64,000 nt of DNA from Taenia hydatigena (GCA_036345935.2 JADWOT020000004.1:11834729-11898728), one strand, 5' to 3'. Counted from the stretch's first letter, positions 21,583-34,243 are shown. Notes: generated from the sequence alone by a model not told the origin. Made by a program: numbers and translations.

Positions 21583-22264
21583 GCGCCTCCACTGGTTTCA
21601 ACAGCAGCAATAGTTTGGTAGTACCAATAGTAGCAGCAATGATAATCACGAAAGTGTTCGTATTACTACTAGGAACGGCAGTGGCAGCAGCAGCAGGAGC
21701 ATTGGCGGCAATAGTACAATTGTGCCCCCTACTCACTGCAAATCCTTTCGTTCAATGACTCTGCTTGAAAAAGCCATTGCTCAGTTAATCAAATTGAAAA
21801 GACTGTAGTTCACTTATCGGGAATATGTTACTCCTCACAGGGCGAACAATAATGTCACTCATGAAGGAAACCACAGTGCTGAAAATGAGAGGCCTCACGT
21901 ATTGGCACGATTGTGGCGACTGGGTGCAACACCTTATGGCAGATATGGAGGCTCATCAAAAGGACAGCCCTACCAATAAGGCAATGACTCAAAGTAGAAG
22001 CTACTCCTTCAAATGGACCATCTTAATTTCAACGAGAACTATTTTCACCACTTTATCATTCTATCTTACGGCTACCAACCACCGTCACGCAGGTGTGACA
22101 CACTGCTATTCAACATCTTAACACTTTTATCGCCCTTCCTTCCTCCCTTTCCTTCTTCCTTCTTTTTTCTCTTTGCCGAAAAGCAAGCCTGCTGTCCCAC
22201 CAGTGTGGTATGTATTGGTTCTTTTCTTACCACAATCGAAATTGCATACATTGGATATGCTGCA
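21583..22264 (+). repeat. Third, direct copy of the unit 1/2 junction
   Basis: Direct repeat of 1760-2430, starting at GCGCCTCCACTGG inside X0 exon 2 and ending at GATATGCTGCA. It includes the LLEKAIAQLIKLKRL tail and the TYWHDCGDW ORF. It sits 0.5 kb outside the outer right arm. Both ends are abrupt, with no terminal repeats visible. Confidence 0.88.
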
Positions 22265-22465
22265 GAGGGTACTTGGCGAAATCGGATCCATGGATTGTAA
22301 GGGGGAGGCTAAAAGAAGAATGCAAGATCACAGAATAATATTCCTGAGATATTGTTTCATGCAAGACGGTAGAGGACGGGATGTCATGAGTGGAAGAGTA
22401 AAAGCATATTCATGCATTCACGTACCCACACATATTAACTACCACACGGAGGGCTGCTAGCCCAC

Positions 22466-22969
22466 TTACAAGAAAAAGGTGTCATGAAAAGCAATGGTAG
22501 ACTTTCTGCGTACGCGAGAAATGGGTTTGTCATGAATGAGCGATTGCAGTGTAGCCCTCATGGCAATCGACTGAGGATAAAGCTGGTAGACGCTAGGATC
22601 AAAATTTGGCAACCACTCGACACTCGGAATGCCTGCCAACTCCTCAAATCTCAGGCGTCTACTGCTTCCGTTTATTCGAATTTTCGACTCCTCAATCGTG
22701 GGTGTTGTGTTAAGTAGTTTGGATTTGTCGAAGACGCTCGTATAGCACAGACGCAGCGGATAGTAGCCGTTTCTGCTCGCAAAAATACTATCGTTCCATG
22801 CGCAGTAAGAACTGTTGAGATTTTGTTGAGTTACCCACCTCTCCGAGGATGTGGTTTTGAAGTGAATGGCATAAATGTAGATAAGGTAATTTATGGATGC
22901 AAAGATGACAATGAAGTGTAACACCGATTTTGGATTTATAAAACGGAAAGGAAGAGCAGGAGCTCCCAT
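22466..22969 (-). CDS. First exon of a type II membrane protein
   Basis: ATG at 22969; 167 codons. A short N-terminal tail with basic residues (FRFINPKS) is followed by one hydrophobic segment (VLHFIVIFASINYLIYIYAI) and then a long region with Asn-Ser/Thr sites and NFDPSVYQLYPQSIAMRAT. This is the topology of Golgi type II enzymes such as glycosyltransferases, but no catalytic motif lies in this part. A perfect GTAAGT donor begins at 22469, three bases before the TAA that ends the ORF, so the exon probably ends at 22470. The next exons would have to lie in or beyond the repeat at 21583-22264, so the gene may be broken by it. Confidence 0.55.
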   Translation of the reverse strand: MGAPALPFRFINPKSVLHFIVIFASINYLIYIYAIHFKTTSSERWVTQQNLNSSYCAWNDSIFASRNGYYPLRLCYTSVFDKSKLLNTTPTIEESKIRINGSSRRLRFEELAGIPSVEWLPNFDPSVYQLYPQSIAMRATLQSLIHDKPISRVRRKSTIAFHDTFFL

Positions 22970-24411
22970 GTTTCATGCTACAATGCAGTGCTTAATTCAA
23001 CTGCGTGCAGTTCATATGCAAGCGCGTCTTACCAGAAATTACTTTGCTAAGTGGTCTATAACGATGGGATAGTGTGCTAGTAATGCTTGAGGCTGGAGTG
23101 GTTGTGCTTGCCTCACAGCATCATCTGATAATAAAGCAGGTGAGTGCACGTAAACGCATTTGATTCGCATTTGCCTGCCTCTTCACATCCACGCCCACAT
23201 CACTTCACCCACTGCCTGACGCACCACACACTGCACAAGTGTGTGCAACACACTGCAACACGGTTGTACTTGCATTTCCTTACTAACGCGACTGATCTGC
23301 CTAAAACAAGGGAGATATTGTGTATAAATCAGATCTGCAAAATCAGTAAGAATGCACACACAGCTCGATAGGCGCTGAATAACCTACGACGCATCCCATT
23401 AAGTAGCATGCTGACAGGACTATCCTCAAGTAAAGTGCCTCCCGAAGGAATAATTTGGGTATTTGTATAAAACCGAATATAATTTTAAACAAACCCGAAT
23501 TCGGGTATGCATCGTGCATTAATAATGTGCATTTATGTATAACCGAGTGATAGAGATGAATCTTTGAGCTAGACAAATTAATGTTTTATGCAGACTTGAT
23601 TTGGCATCAGTGGGAATGATGTTTACCTTCAAAGATAGTAATTCTAAGTAGATTTGTGCATGAAAGTGTGTGTCAAATATTTGCACGTTTTCATTGATAC
23701 AGAAGTGTATTTTTGCATCATGCATAAGTATGTGCATATGGGGGTACAAATCTAAATTTTGGAAATCAAAATACATGTATGCATACCAGTGAGCATAGCG
23801 TCAGTTTCGTGTTCGCTGCTATGAGCGGTAACGACGACGCGGTTGGTCTATGCAACGCTGCTTTTCAATGCCAATTGAAGTAATGTGCAGCGGCGTGCTG
23901 CTGGCAGCTATCTGGATGGGCTGAAAGTAAGAGCTCAACTGACTACTTCTTCGGTGAAGTAGACGTCATCCAGCCGTGTTACTTGTGGTGCGGAATTCGC
24001 TTGTCTTTGGTGCAAAAGGCCAACTTGAGGAGTGATTCATGGCATTGTGGATGTACGAATGCAGACCAACTTACATGCGCGACAACCTACATGCATTGCT
24101 AGTTGGCCTCATCGTTCACACTCACTACTGGACACACACTACGTGCACATCCGTGCAGACCGCATATCGCATCTAGGCGATTGTGAATACCGCATGTAAA
24201 AAATAAAATCTTAAGAATTTGTCCTCCAAGAGGCTAGAACAATCCGTCAGTGCACGCATCTCAATGGGCGATTGGGAATCTACTGCAAGCAAGCAAGCAC
24301 TCTTAGCATCTACTGTACAATCATTCCAATTCGCAAAACCTGCTCATACAACTACACCTAAGTTTGCGTTTTGTTTCTGTTCCCACTTGCTTTGCCTAAA
24401 ACATAATTATT
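22970..24411. other. No supported gene
   Basis: AT-rich single-copy sequence with short, unsupported ORFs on both strands. Confidence 0.6.
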
Positions 24412-24831
24412 TTACCTTAATTTCAATCCTCCTTCTTTAGCCTGGGTGTGCTCAAATTTGACCTTGCCGATTTCCATCCAGCTTGACTGCAATTGGTTTA
24501 ACTGGGAGTTCATATTCTGAGAAGACGTGGCAGGAGCAACGACAAAGTCATTGCTTTCCTCAAAACAGATGCAATCCACCGAACCTTGTGCATCGCATGC
24601 TTCAGCATTTAGAGGTAGTTGAGATACCTTATCAACACACCGGGAGAGCACATTGGCACGCAGGATTGTGTATGGAGACTTGTTCTTGGATGCCGCCCTA
24701 GTGCGAGTGTAATGAGGACAATGTTGATGTATGAGCACCTTCCCAGTCGATACCTCCATCCTTAAGCAATCCAGACAGCATGCTGACAAACATTCTAAGA
24801 TATGTTTAAATTGATGGAGGTAGTGTTGAGT
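24412..24831 (-). CDS. Unassigned ORF, possibly an exon
   Basis: The minus-strand frame is open from about 24831 (FTQHYLHQFKHILECLSACC) to 24412, 140 codons with 11 Cys. It includes LRANVLSRCVDKV and VDCICFEESND. The LSR piece faintly recalls the linker after RNase H in gypsy-like pol, but nothing upstream fits RNase H. No strong splice sites. Product unknown. Confidence 0.25.
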   Translation of the reverse strand, partial: TQHYLHQFKHILECLSACCLDCLRMEVSTGKVLIHQHCPHYTRTRAASKNKSPYTILRANVLSRCVDKVSQLPLNAEACDAQGSVDCICFEESNDFVVAPATSSQNMNSQLNQLQSSWMEIGKVKFEHTQAKEGGLKLR

Positions 24832-24839
24832 GAATCATC

Positions 24840-27739
24840 GAAAGGCGCACTGGTGGTGCAGCAAATTAATGGATGCAACGCACTCATTCTCCTGATTTGC
24901 CTGCTCAATTACACAAGTTATCTAGTTGTCCCTGAATCCTAAGTAATGCTTGTGCATCAATACACGCCTTGAAAAAGGGGGTGGGACTTACCATGATGCA
25001 CACTTGCCATGTGTGCTCCGTATGGGACGGGGTTAGCTTGTATCCTAAGGCATTTCGCATACAGGAAGGTTCCCTTTGAGGCTGAACCTGCTGCAACACG
25101 TGCGCTGTAGTTAGTGCCAAACGAACGAACACTGCTGGACCTGTGTCCAGGCTTAAATATGGGGTTGGAGCAGATGTGATCCCCGTTTGACAACTTGGCT
25201 AGCCGTGTTTAGTGAACACATCCCAATCAAACTTCGCATGTGGTTTGCCCTCAGCATGAATCCTATGCTTTCACATATTCTTTAAAAGGCCTTATTTCCC
25301 AACCCATACGTAGGGTGCCGAGAATTTATTTAAGGCAGAGGAGGGCATAATATTAGGGCTGCCAGCATGGCCCGAAGCCAGCCCATCTTACTAGTTCAGC
25401 AAGCGAATATTTCGCCAGAGGTTTTTTGGCAGCAGGCATGTTATTAACCGAGCTTTCTTGTGACGCTTACAATCACTGGCGAAACGCTGGGTAGATTAAG
25501 AATTGACGCCTCAGTACAAATGGAAACTATTGGCTATCATAAGAATGGCCAGTATGCGTCGAATTTCTCCATCCGCACGCCAACACTCTAAATGTTGACT
25601 AATTTAAAGGCAATATTCCGGAAATTTTACCTCAATGAAAATAGCTACTTAAGTGCAATTGAAACCGTGTAAGTGGGACCTCTCGTGGAAGTGTTTGGCG
25701 TAATCAAGTACAATTGATGGTCTCTATTTTGGTTCCCACCCGACACTTCTTGTTGAGGCTAGAACCGTCTACCTGCCATCGATCCAATGGGATGACATAG
25801 TAGAGATTTTGCAAAATCGTGCCTTTTACATTGGTAGCGTTCCTACACAATAAGGCATATAATTGACTGGTAAAACTGCTTCTCATAGAATCTCTCCCCA
25901 CAATGCCAATGCGAGTTTTGTTTTTGTGCAGTTACTACACATGTAAATATGTACATCTAATTGCCAAGGATTAATGTGGGTTACAGCACTCCACCCACAT
26001 TCACTCTGTTTTGCATTTTGCCTGCAATGTGGGATGTTGAAGTCATTTGCGGGGCGTCTCCTTTGACCTGCGATGCGGATCTTGCCATGGATGATATTGT
26101 TGCGTTTGATGGCATAGCGATAGGTGTTAGCTCTTTTGGTTCAAGCGTTGGATAATTGCATGCTCAGCAGGTAAACAGACGAGATGGATGCGAGGTTAGT
26201 GTTGAACTGGTAGGCAGGCTTGTGATCGCGTTGAGAAAGGCCGGTGAATTGGAGTGGAAATTGGCGGGAGTGCTGCAGAGCTGTTTTGAAATCTACTCTG
26301 GAACCTTTTCTCGAACTCCGACATGTTTGCATTTTGAAGTGTTTGCCTTTTATCTTTCTATTTACTGACTTTTTCACTGTACGCGAGTGTATTTTATGTT
26401 ACTTCTCAGTTTATGTATTTGGAATGGATCAAGTTGACTTGTTTATAGTTGTGTGCATGTACATGAACAAGTCGAAACGCATACAAATTTTTTTATTGAA
26501 TGAACATGAGGAATTGAATTTGGACGAGATTTTGTTATCCAGCAACAGCACTTTTCATCGCTTGTTCGTTTCGCAGAGTAATTTGAAGGGGAGCAGTTGA
26601 AGCTGTCCTGGCAGTTGGTTGGATAGTAGATGATATCAAAAGGGGGAGATTACGGCAGGAGGGACCTAATCTGTTGGAAACAAAGATAAAAATCTACCAA
26701 TCACCTGGCACTGCACGGTGCTAGATTCGTTGTAGGTGCAAAGTCCGGCAAGAGTATTTTTTTTCCTTGGTGTATTTTGTGATGAGCATGTAGACATTAT
26801 TGAACAGTACTGGGTGCTAATTTTGGGCGCAAAACTTGGTAGCGCAGTATTTTTGTATTTAACTAGTTAGGTCTCATGTTGGTTATGGTGTCCTGCCAAC
26901 AGCATGCGTCGTTGCTGACGGTGGTATCGAGGAAGGAGAATGTGGCTGTAGAAGCCAGCCCATGGGAGTCCACTGAGACGGCACTATGTATGCACCCTTG
27001 AACTCGTCGTCGTCGTCGTCGTTGACAGATGTGGTGTTGCAGACATTCGACCAATCGATCCTGCTGAAGGTTTCCCTGCTCGATGTTGAATGTTCACTTG
27101 CGCAGGACATAAGTAGCGTGACTTTGTGCTCGGAGGAGTTATGAAAGACTGGATGCGGTGTTTTGGTGCTAAGCAGTAGTCTGGTGGGTACTTTCCTGTA
27201 CGACGAAATGTTATATAAATGAAGTCTGGTGTTATCATTGGCCTACACTTATTAGTTTCGCTTGTTTGTTTTAAAATAGGATGTTCAGGTTCTGTCGCCT
27301 TTGATAGTTGCATGGTGTAAGGTGAAGCCAATACGAGGTAGTTGTGAAGCAATCGGCATTGTGGTTAGTGTAAGCTGTATACGCTTGAAAGTGGTTTGGC
27401 TAATGCTAAAGAAATTCGACACAAGTTGTTGAGAAGTTTCTGTGCATGCATAACTTACGCAAGGAAGCGTTTTCATTGACGACTACAGGCTTATGTGCTA
27501 CAGTGAGTAAGGTGACATTGCCAAAGTACGATTAATTGGTAGGAGAGACGGTAAATGTCCATTGACTTGGTGCCCCACTTGGTTCCGTGGGTGTGTGTTT
27601 AAGGACTACATCTGTCGATTAATGGTACTGAGTGTTGCCGCTACCTAATGCAGGTAGTTAAGTTTGTCATCGTATGGTTGCCATGCGGCACTAAGTTTGA
27701 GACCGATAGCCACCTCAATTCTCAGTTGTTCTGTTAATG
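24840..27739. other. No supported gene
   Basis: Short ORFs only. The longest (26244-26600 plus, 26984-27352 minus) lack domains, conserved copies or clear splice sites. A CGTCGT array lies at 27005-27022. Confidence 0.55.
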
Positions 27740-28301
27740 TCATGGTCTTGAGGTCTTATCGTTGACAGGATTTGGAATTTTGCTTGTAGGCATGATGGTC
27801 GGTGGATCCGCATCATTCCCTGCGGGATGCGCTTTGGCCATAAAAGGTGGGGAGGAGATTGCAGGTGCAGCACAATTACCAAGGAGAGCACGGAGGATGG
27901 CGCTGGAGGCGGAGAGATGAACTGTGTAACGCATCAGTAGTTGGCTAAATTACGAGTGTTGGTGGTGGGGCCACTTGTTTTGCTCGCCGTTGTACCTTCA
28001 CTGGGTATGTGGAATAAATGTGTATTCTGCTCGAATGTTGTGTCTTATTTGGTGTTGTTGGGGTGAGGGAAGGCTGAAGGCGCTGCAGTAGGTATGTATA
28101 CAATAGTGATGGAGATGTTTTGTTGCGATTTAGAGTGCTGTTGACCGCTGCGTAATATTTTGCTTTGGGAGGTGTGAAAGTGTTGTTATCATGTTGCCCT
28201 GCAGTTGCTTGTTGACATGGATGACGAGTGCATCTTAAAGTAGGCTGTCCACTGTTGAGTGTGTCATGAATTGGTAGAAAATGTGGTAATGCTTGAGGCA
28301 C
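27740..28301 (-). CDS. S2: diverged inverted paralog of S1
   Basis: Two minus-strand frames (28301-27945 and 27934-27740) cover a segment related to 15273-15674. The block YTVHLSASSAILRALLG is followed by GTAATT, a weaker donor than the GTAAGG in S1. A frame change separates the 5' half (HDTLNSGQPTLRCT) from the 3' half. It could be a paralogous exon or a decayed copy. The pair are inverted relative to each other and 12 kb apart. Confidence 0.35.
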
Positions 28302-28639
28302 TTAAGTTAAATTGAACGCATAATGTGTTAAGGAATATGCTTGTAGAGGGCTCCTCCTCTTCCTTCTTACCGCCCTTGTTATTAGAAGTCTGGACACGCT
28401 TCGGCATCTTTATTATGGATGAGAGAGAGGGTACAGCGAGACCTTGCAAGCGAGTTCAGGACGGGGATGAGTCACGTCCCTGGGAGTCACCACGCGGCTC
28501 CGCTACCAGGTTCAAATTGTCGCCCCCCCCCCTCCCTCTGGCCTAAAAAGCACACTTAAAGAGCATTAGTATCGCATAGTCCCTCGTCTTTTGAGCGCCG
28601 TCCCCGGTGCTACTCTCATTGGTTCTCTTTAATTAAACC

Positions 28640-30920
28640 ATCGGGTGGCTTCTTTCTTCTACGATTATGTAGGTTTTGTCCTCATAACCGACCGGCGGAG
28701 CACCTCTGTAAGGTCGGATCTTATTGTGATGGACGGTTATTGGCTGGGTACGGAGTTCTGCATTGCGGATGAGGCAGTTCGTGGGAGACAGGACTTTTAC
28801 TACGCGGAAGGGGTCTTTACTCCAAGGGTGGTGAAATTTGCGATATATTCCAGGCGGAGGAACCGGACGATATATATGTGGACGAGATCTTCTTCGTGGT
28901 AGACGGTAAGTCGACTGTGCTTGTCGTAGTATTGCTTTTGTCTGGCATGATATCTTTGCAGGTGTCGGCGGGCAAGATTAAACGCCTTCCTTATTCCTTC
29001 TTTGAGACGTAGTACGTACTCCGGGGCGTTGTCAGTAGCGACTTCCTTACTCGGTAGGAACACATCGGAGGGAACTCTCATTTCGCGGCCTGTGAGCATC
29101 TGGAACAGAGAGACACCTGTTGATGTATGGACCGTAGCCCTATAGGCGAGAAAAGCGCGGCCGATCGTGCCTCCTTCGTGAAAGCCTTTAGTAGTCCTAT
29201 CAGGGTTCGGTTAGTTCCAAGGGAACTGCATAGTTCAACGAAGAGTCGGTTTTCGAAACTAGGGCCTTGGTCGCTATGGACTGATTTAGGCACTCCGTAT
29301 TGGCAGATCCAACGATCGAAAATGGTTGACGCGACTGTCTCGGCGTCTTGCGACTTCATGGGCTCCGCTTCGGCCACTTTCGTGAAGTAGTCAACCATAA
29401 ATAGAGCATATCGGCCCATGATGTCAATACCCACTCGTTCGCTCGCAAACCCTGTAGGCATAGACTGCAGGGGTGCAACTGCTGTGGAATGAGGGTTCTT
29501 GAACCTGCTGCAAGTAATGCAGGTTCGGCAGAAGTCCTGCACGTCTGGGGAGAGAGAGGGCTACCAGTATCGCTTCATCGAGGCCTCCACCATCTTTTAC
29601 TCGCCTACGTGACCCAACTGTTCGTGCAACTCTTGAAGGGCTGTTTGTATTAGGGAACCTGGAACAGCCAAAGCTTGGGAGACGTGACGACTCCTTGGTA
29701 CCACAAGACTTCATCTTTCAGGGAGAGTTTGGACCATTGTTGCTATATCTGCCTGGCTGCCTTGCTAGACGATTTCGTCTTTTCCGCAGAGGGCTTGGAC
29801 GAAGATGTCAGGAACCTGTCGTATACCAGGGTCGTGTCGGGATCTGTATTCTGTGTGTCTCTCCACTGACGTACAGTCGGCTTGCTTAAAAATAGAGTTC
29901 CCACTGCACTGCTATGCCTTTCCACTGAGAGAGGTCTGCGGGATAATGCATTCGCGTTGCTATGCGAGTCTCCTTTTCTGTGCTGCACAGTGAAGTCATA
30001 TTGCTGCAGTCCCTCTTACCAGCGTGCAGCCGAAAGGTCGATCTCCTTCATTGTTTTCAACGAGGTCAGCGCCTGATGGTCTGTTCTCACTATGACCTGT
30101 CTCGCTATCGGGTAGTGCTTGAAGTGTCGCACCATTGTGTAGATGGCGAAAAGTTCACGTTCTGTTGCACTCTTCTGTCTCATTTTTTTTTGTCTAGTCT
30201 GGCACCAGCGTAGGCGATGGCGTGTTCTCTGCTTCTTTGTCTCGCTGCGAAAATGTCTGTCTAGTACAAAGGGTGGTGCGTCGGTCTCGAAGTTTGGTAA
30301 AGCCGGAATCGGAGCGGGGCAGAGCATTCGCTTTAGTTACTTGAAGGTTTCATCATGTTCGTTCTCACATCTGAAATTCTTTTTCGCCTACTTCTCCCTT
30401 AGTTTGTGTAGAGGACTAGCAATCTTGGCGAAGCCTTTGATGAAACGCCTATAGTAGTTTGCCGGACCGAGGAAGCTGCGGAGTTCTGTCTGACTAGTTG
30501 GTGTTGGCCAGGTTCTCACTTGTTTTGTGCGATCTTTAGTGACTGGCACTCCTTTGGATTCAAGGTCAAATCTGCATCCTGCGGACAGTTCAGGACTAGT
30601 TTAAGATTGGCGATATGCTCGCGGATGTCTACCAAAAACAAGGACGTCATTGGGGAGATTATGCAATGTTTAGGAAAAAGCCCGATCAGTGCTGTCTGCT
30701 TCCTCAGGCGCTGGAAAGTGGCTGCCACTTCTACTTGCCAGAAACCGGATTTTAAGTCTATTGTGGAGAACCACTTTGATCCATGCAGAGCATCCAAGGA
30801 GTCGTTGATATGAGGTAAGGGAAAGGCGTCCTTCTTAGATACGGCATCTAGCTTTCTGTGATCGATACACAGCCGTAGAATACCGTCACTTTTCTTTACC
30901 TGTGCGATTGGGGAAGGGCG
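28640..30920 (-). mobile_element. Degenerate Ty3/gypsy pol (RT, RNase H, integrase)
   Basis: Read on the minus strand. RT begins near 30915 (IAQVKKSDGILRLCIDHRKL, LHGSKWFSTIDLKSGFWQVE), then LNPKEC and SFLGPANYYRRFIKGFAKIA. RNase H follows (FETDAPPFVLD, SATERELFAIYTMVRHFKHY, IVRTDHQALTSL), then a linker with SNANALSRRP. Integrase has a LHEQLGH...CRTCITC zinc finger, then GIDIMGRYALFMVDYFTKVA and HSDQGPSFENRLF. The block that should carry the third catalytic acid seems deleted between SSLGT and NRTLIGLLKAF. The C-terminus ends with TQPITVHHNKIRPYRGAPPV. Several frameshifts and stops. Gag, protease and LTRs are absent. Inactive. Confidence 0.9.
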
Positions 30921-31389
30921 GTGGCATGGTCATCATGGCAGCCACGTGGCTCTCTTTTAATGCGTTCCGAGTTTTATTAGTAAAAAGGAGAAGTGGCGAC
31001 TTGGTTGCCTCCTGTTTTTGCTGTGCGAATTTGTCGAGGCATTCTCCAGATGTGCGCGCCTTGGTGGTAGCGCTCTAGCCTACTTTTCCGCGTCTTCAAC
31101 ACTGTGCTTCTTTTCGATCGGTACGTAATGGAATCGTTATTGGTTTGAAATCGCCACTTCGGCGCTTCTTTGATGTCTGTTTTTAAAAAACATTTTTATA
31201 ATGAGAACTCCTCCGTGCTTCTATGTCTCTCATGGGCTTATCACGGTCAGATTGTTGAGTTGACCTCTATTCTGTGAGAGACCATCTAGGTGTGCTGGAT
31301 GATTGTTGTGCCCCTTCAAATGCCACCGAGTTGCGCGATGGCTGTGTGTCGCTTTCCCACTTTGAAGAGTTGGTGCCACTGAGGAGGGT

Positions 31390-34243
31390 TCATGATTGGG
31401 AATCGCACAGCATTTGTTCACTCAGTCCGCCGTAAAATTCATAACTTGTGTACTGTGAAAAATCGCCCTGTATGACGGGCTTTTTTGCCATCCGTCCGCA
31501 CAGACAGCACGTGTTGAAGACGCGGACGATGTATCTCCTCAACCTTGTACGAATTCTTCTGCCAATTCCATGTGGTCCGTCCATTTGAATCTGAAATAAG
31601 TGAGGAAGTAGAGGAGCCACGGGAGGAAAAAGCGATTAGATGTAGTAAAGTGAGTTGGCGGGTGTGTGGGTTGGTGAATGGGTGGGTGGGTGGACGATAA
31701 GGTGTTGGCGGAAAGTGGAGTTGAAATTAATAAGGCAGGCAACTAGGCATGCAACGAGCAACGAAAGGAGATCTTACCTCACCCAGGATAGAACTGTCGA
31801 CCTGGTAGACTAGAATGACAAGTTAGAGGAGAGGATGAGATGAATGTGTCTTCGCACTTCAATACACACAGTCAGGCACACACACATACACATACGCAGA
31901 CGTTCCTACCTGTTTTGGTGGGAGACCGATGGAGGCGACCTTCTAAAAGGACGAAAACAAAGATAGGTAGTGGCACACACACACACACGCACACACACAA
32001 ACTGGGCAACCAAACAGACAGACAGACAGGCAGGCACAGATACATGGTGGAAAAGGAGCAGGTGGTCTATATGTGGGGGTGGGAAGCGCATATTCTTACC
32101 CGTTAATGTAGAGCGCCAGGTGGAGGAATCCTCTAAAGAGAGAAGGAAAGAATTGGGCAGTGAGATGATGAGGTGGAAGTTGGGCGAGTCTACAAATTAC
32201 GAAGTGGGAAGTGGGAGCAACGCGCTCACATTCGCTCTCGAGGGGGTAAGTGGAGGAGGAGTAGGAGCAGGAGACGAAATTGAGGCAAAGTGGTGTGGAG
32301 CATTTACTGCGACAGAAAGAAAGATAGGAATGGAAAAGGAATGGGAATCCAGGCTAGACTATGCTAAATCAAGATTGGATCTTGAGCAATGCGTGATTGT
32401 GTCAGTTGCAGTATAGACCATGCTAGTCTGATGTAGGCTATGAAACGTGGCACTATCGAGTCGTGTCACAAATCAGGGGTGAAAATAGAAGACGAATGAA
32501 GGAAAGCTTACAAAGAGGGCGCTGGCAGAAGATGAGGTAGGAGAAGGAAAGGAGGAGACTGGGGCGAATTGAGGTTGAGTTCGAAGGGGGAAAAGGCGAT
32601 ATTTTATTGTGTCTAAAATTAGACAAATGAAGGTTAGCTAATGAAACGCAGGAAGTACCAACTCCTCTGTTCCGATTGAGTGTAATGCATAAAGCAACTT
32701 GCAAGGCGCAATACTTGGAGGCATACAGAACATCGTAATGGGAGACAAAGGAGGGACTCACCAAAGGCGCGTTGCAGTGGAACGTAGAGAAGAGAGCTCC
32801 CATCCCTCCATTTTGAAGACATCGCTAGGCCTGCTCATAGTATCTGCAAGACAGAAGAGAAGAAGACCTCGTTTTACATGGCATGGACATGTGTCAGTGA
32901 ATTAGACGGGTCAAATTGGGGTGTTGTTAGGATTGACTTCGGTGATAGCACATAAGGCGCCTCAAGGGATGAGGCATGCACAATAGATCTGGCTGATGAC
33001 CCTGTCCATCCTCTTCCTTCCTATTTTATGCAGGTCTGTCATAATCCAGCCTAAGTGACCAGTCTGTTCTGTTCCGACCGAGTGCAATCCAGTCACATCT
33101 AGCCATGCCGTGCTACAGTGCTTCTGTGGTGAGGCATGCATATTGAGCAAGCCATTATTACCTCAATAGGTCTCTTGATGCTGTCACTTATTTGGTGAAT
33201 GTAAAAGCATACAAGAGACATCGAAAGTGAGCGTGGCAGGACAAGCGTGCTGCAGGGTAGAAATTGATTAGGGACATTGCTGACTCACAACTAAAATGAC
33301 TGTTGCCGTAACGACGACGTGTTTCTTATGCTTCTAGACATATGCTTTGCAGACTTATTGCGCTGCGTTGCGAAGCAGCATGAATGTACATCTGAAAGAG
33401 ACAGGAGAATGAGTGAGATAGGGACAAAGGGATGAGAAGCCGAGAGCATGGATTGAGAGTGGGTGAAAAAGGAGGAAAGGGGATTCGACATGGACACCGT
33501 AAGATGACTCTGTACAGAGCTGCGGCGCAGCATTCTGCATTTCTTCCCCTCTTTCTTTCATCTACCCCCAAACTGATTTCCTTACCTACTGATCTAGCCA
33601 CCTGACTCAGTTGAATGGGAAGCAGTTGACCGAATGGAAGGAATTCAACCTTATTTTATTAGCGCTATCGAATATGTTAATCATAATTTTACCTTTTCGT
33701 GTGATTTACAATGAATACCAGATGTAATGACATTGAAATTACAGTAAAGTTAATCAACCCCTCTCACAAAGTGTGAGGAAAGCAGCAAGGTTCATTAAGG
33801 ATTCGAATTTATCAAAAAATTGCGTGAACATTCCTTTGGACTGGCAAATCGAGTGGGTCCTTGGGTTGCAAATAACATAAATGTGGGATGGCGAACAATG
33901 TCTTAGGTTGTATAAAGTAAAGTGGCACAATATGAGGATGTCGAGACTAACCATCTGCTGAGTATGTGATGGTTCGGAGGCGAACAAAGCTTTCGGTGCT
34001 TCATGGTCGTGAGCATGGCCTGATGGTTGCGATAGTTGGTCTTGTTGACGAAGACAACCATTCTCCTACTCCAGGCGCAACTTGAGGTCGTGCGAGTAAT
34101 TGAGCTGAATTGTCGTGGATAGGGTATCCCTTCAACCGCCATGAAGAAAATTTGAGTAGGGAAGGTGAGTGGTTTTTTTGAGGCGCCCCATAGCGTTGAT
34201 AAACGATAGGAACAATTAGATTTGAGGGATCAGGGTGGGTCAT
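31390..34243 (-). CDS. P1: multi-exon gene, CxxC last exon (left arm)
   Basis: Minus strand. The last exon 31390-31590 is intact: acceptor TTATTTCAG, then IQMDGPHGIGRRIRTRLRRY, NTCCLCGRM, ending in LSEQMLCDSQS and stop. Upstream micro-exons: 27 or 32 nt near 31775-31808 and 33 nt at 31910-31942 (KVASIGLPPKQ). A 74-nt exon near 32226-32302 codes ISSPAPTPPPLTPSRA, and exons near 32525-32625 and 32742-32823 follow. The 82-nt one lacks 22 nt present in P3, and the N-terminal exon (MINIFDSANK) has lost one A compared with P3. It is therefore probably partly broken. Function unknown; small size and exon structure suggest a secreted peptide. Confidence 0.4.

Noticed and set aside
24412..24831. Another gypsy RNase H-integrase linker
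   Set aside because: Only LSRC is suggestive, and no RNase H or integrase motif lies next to it.
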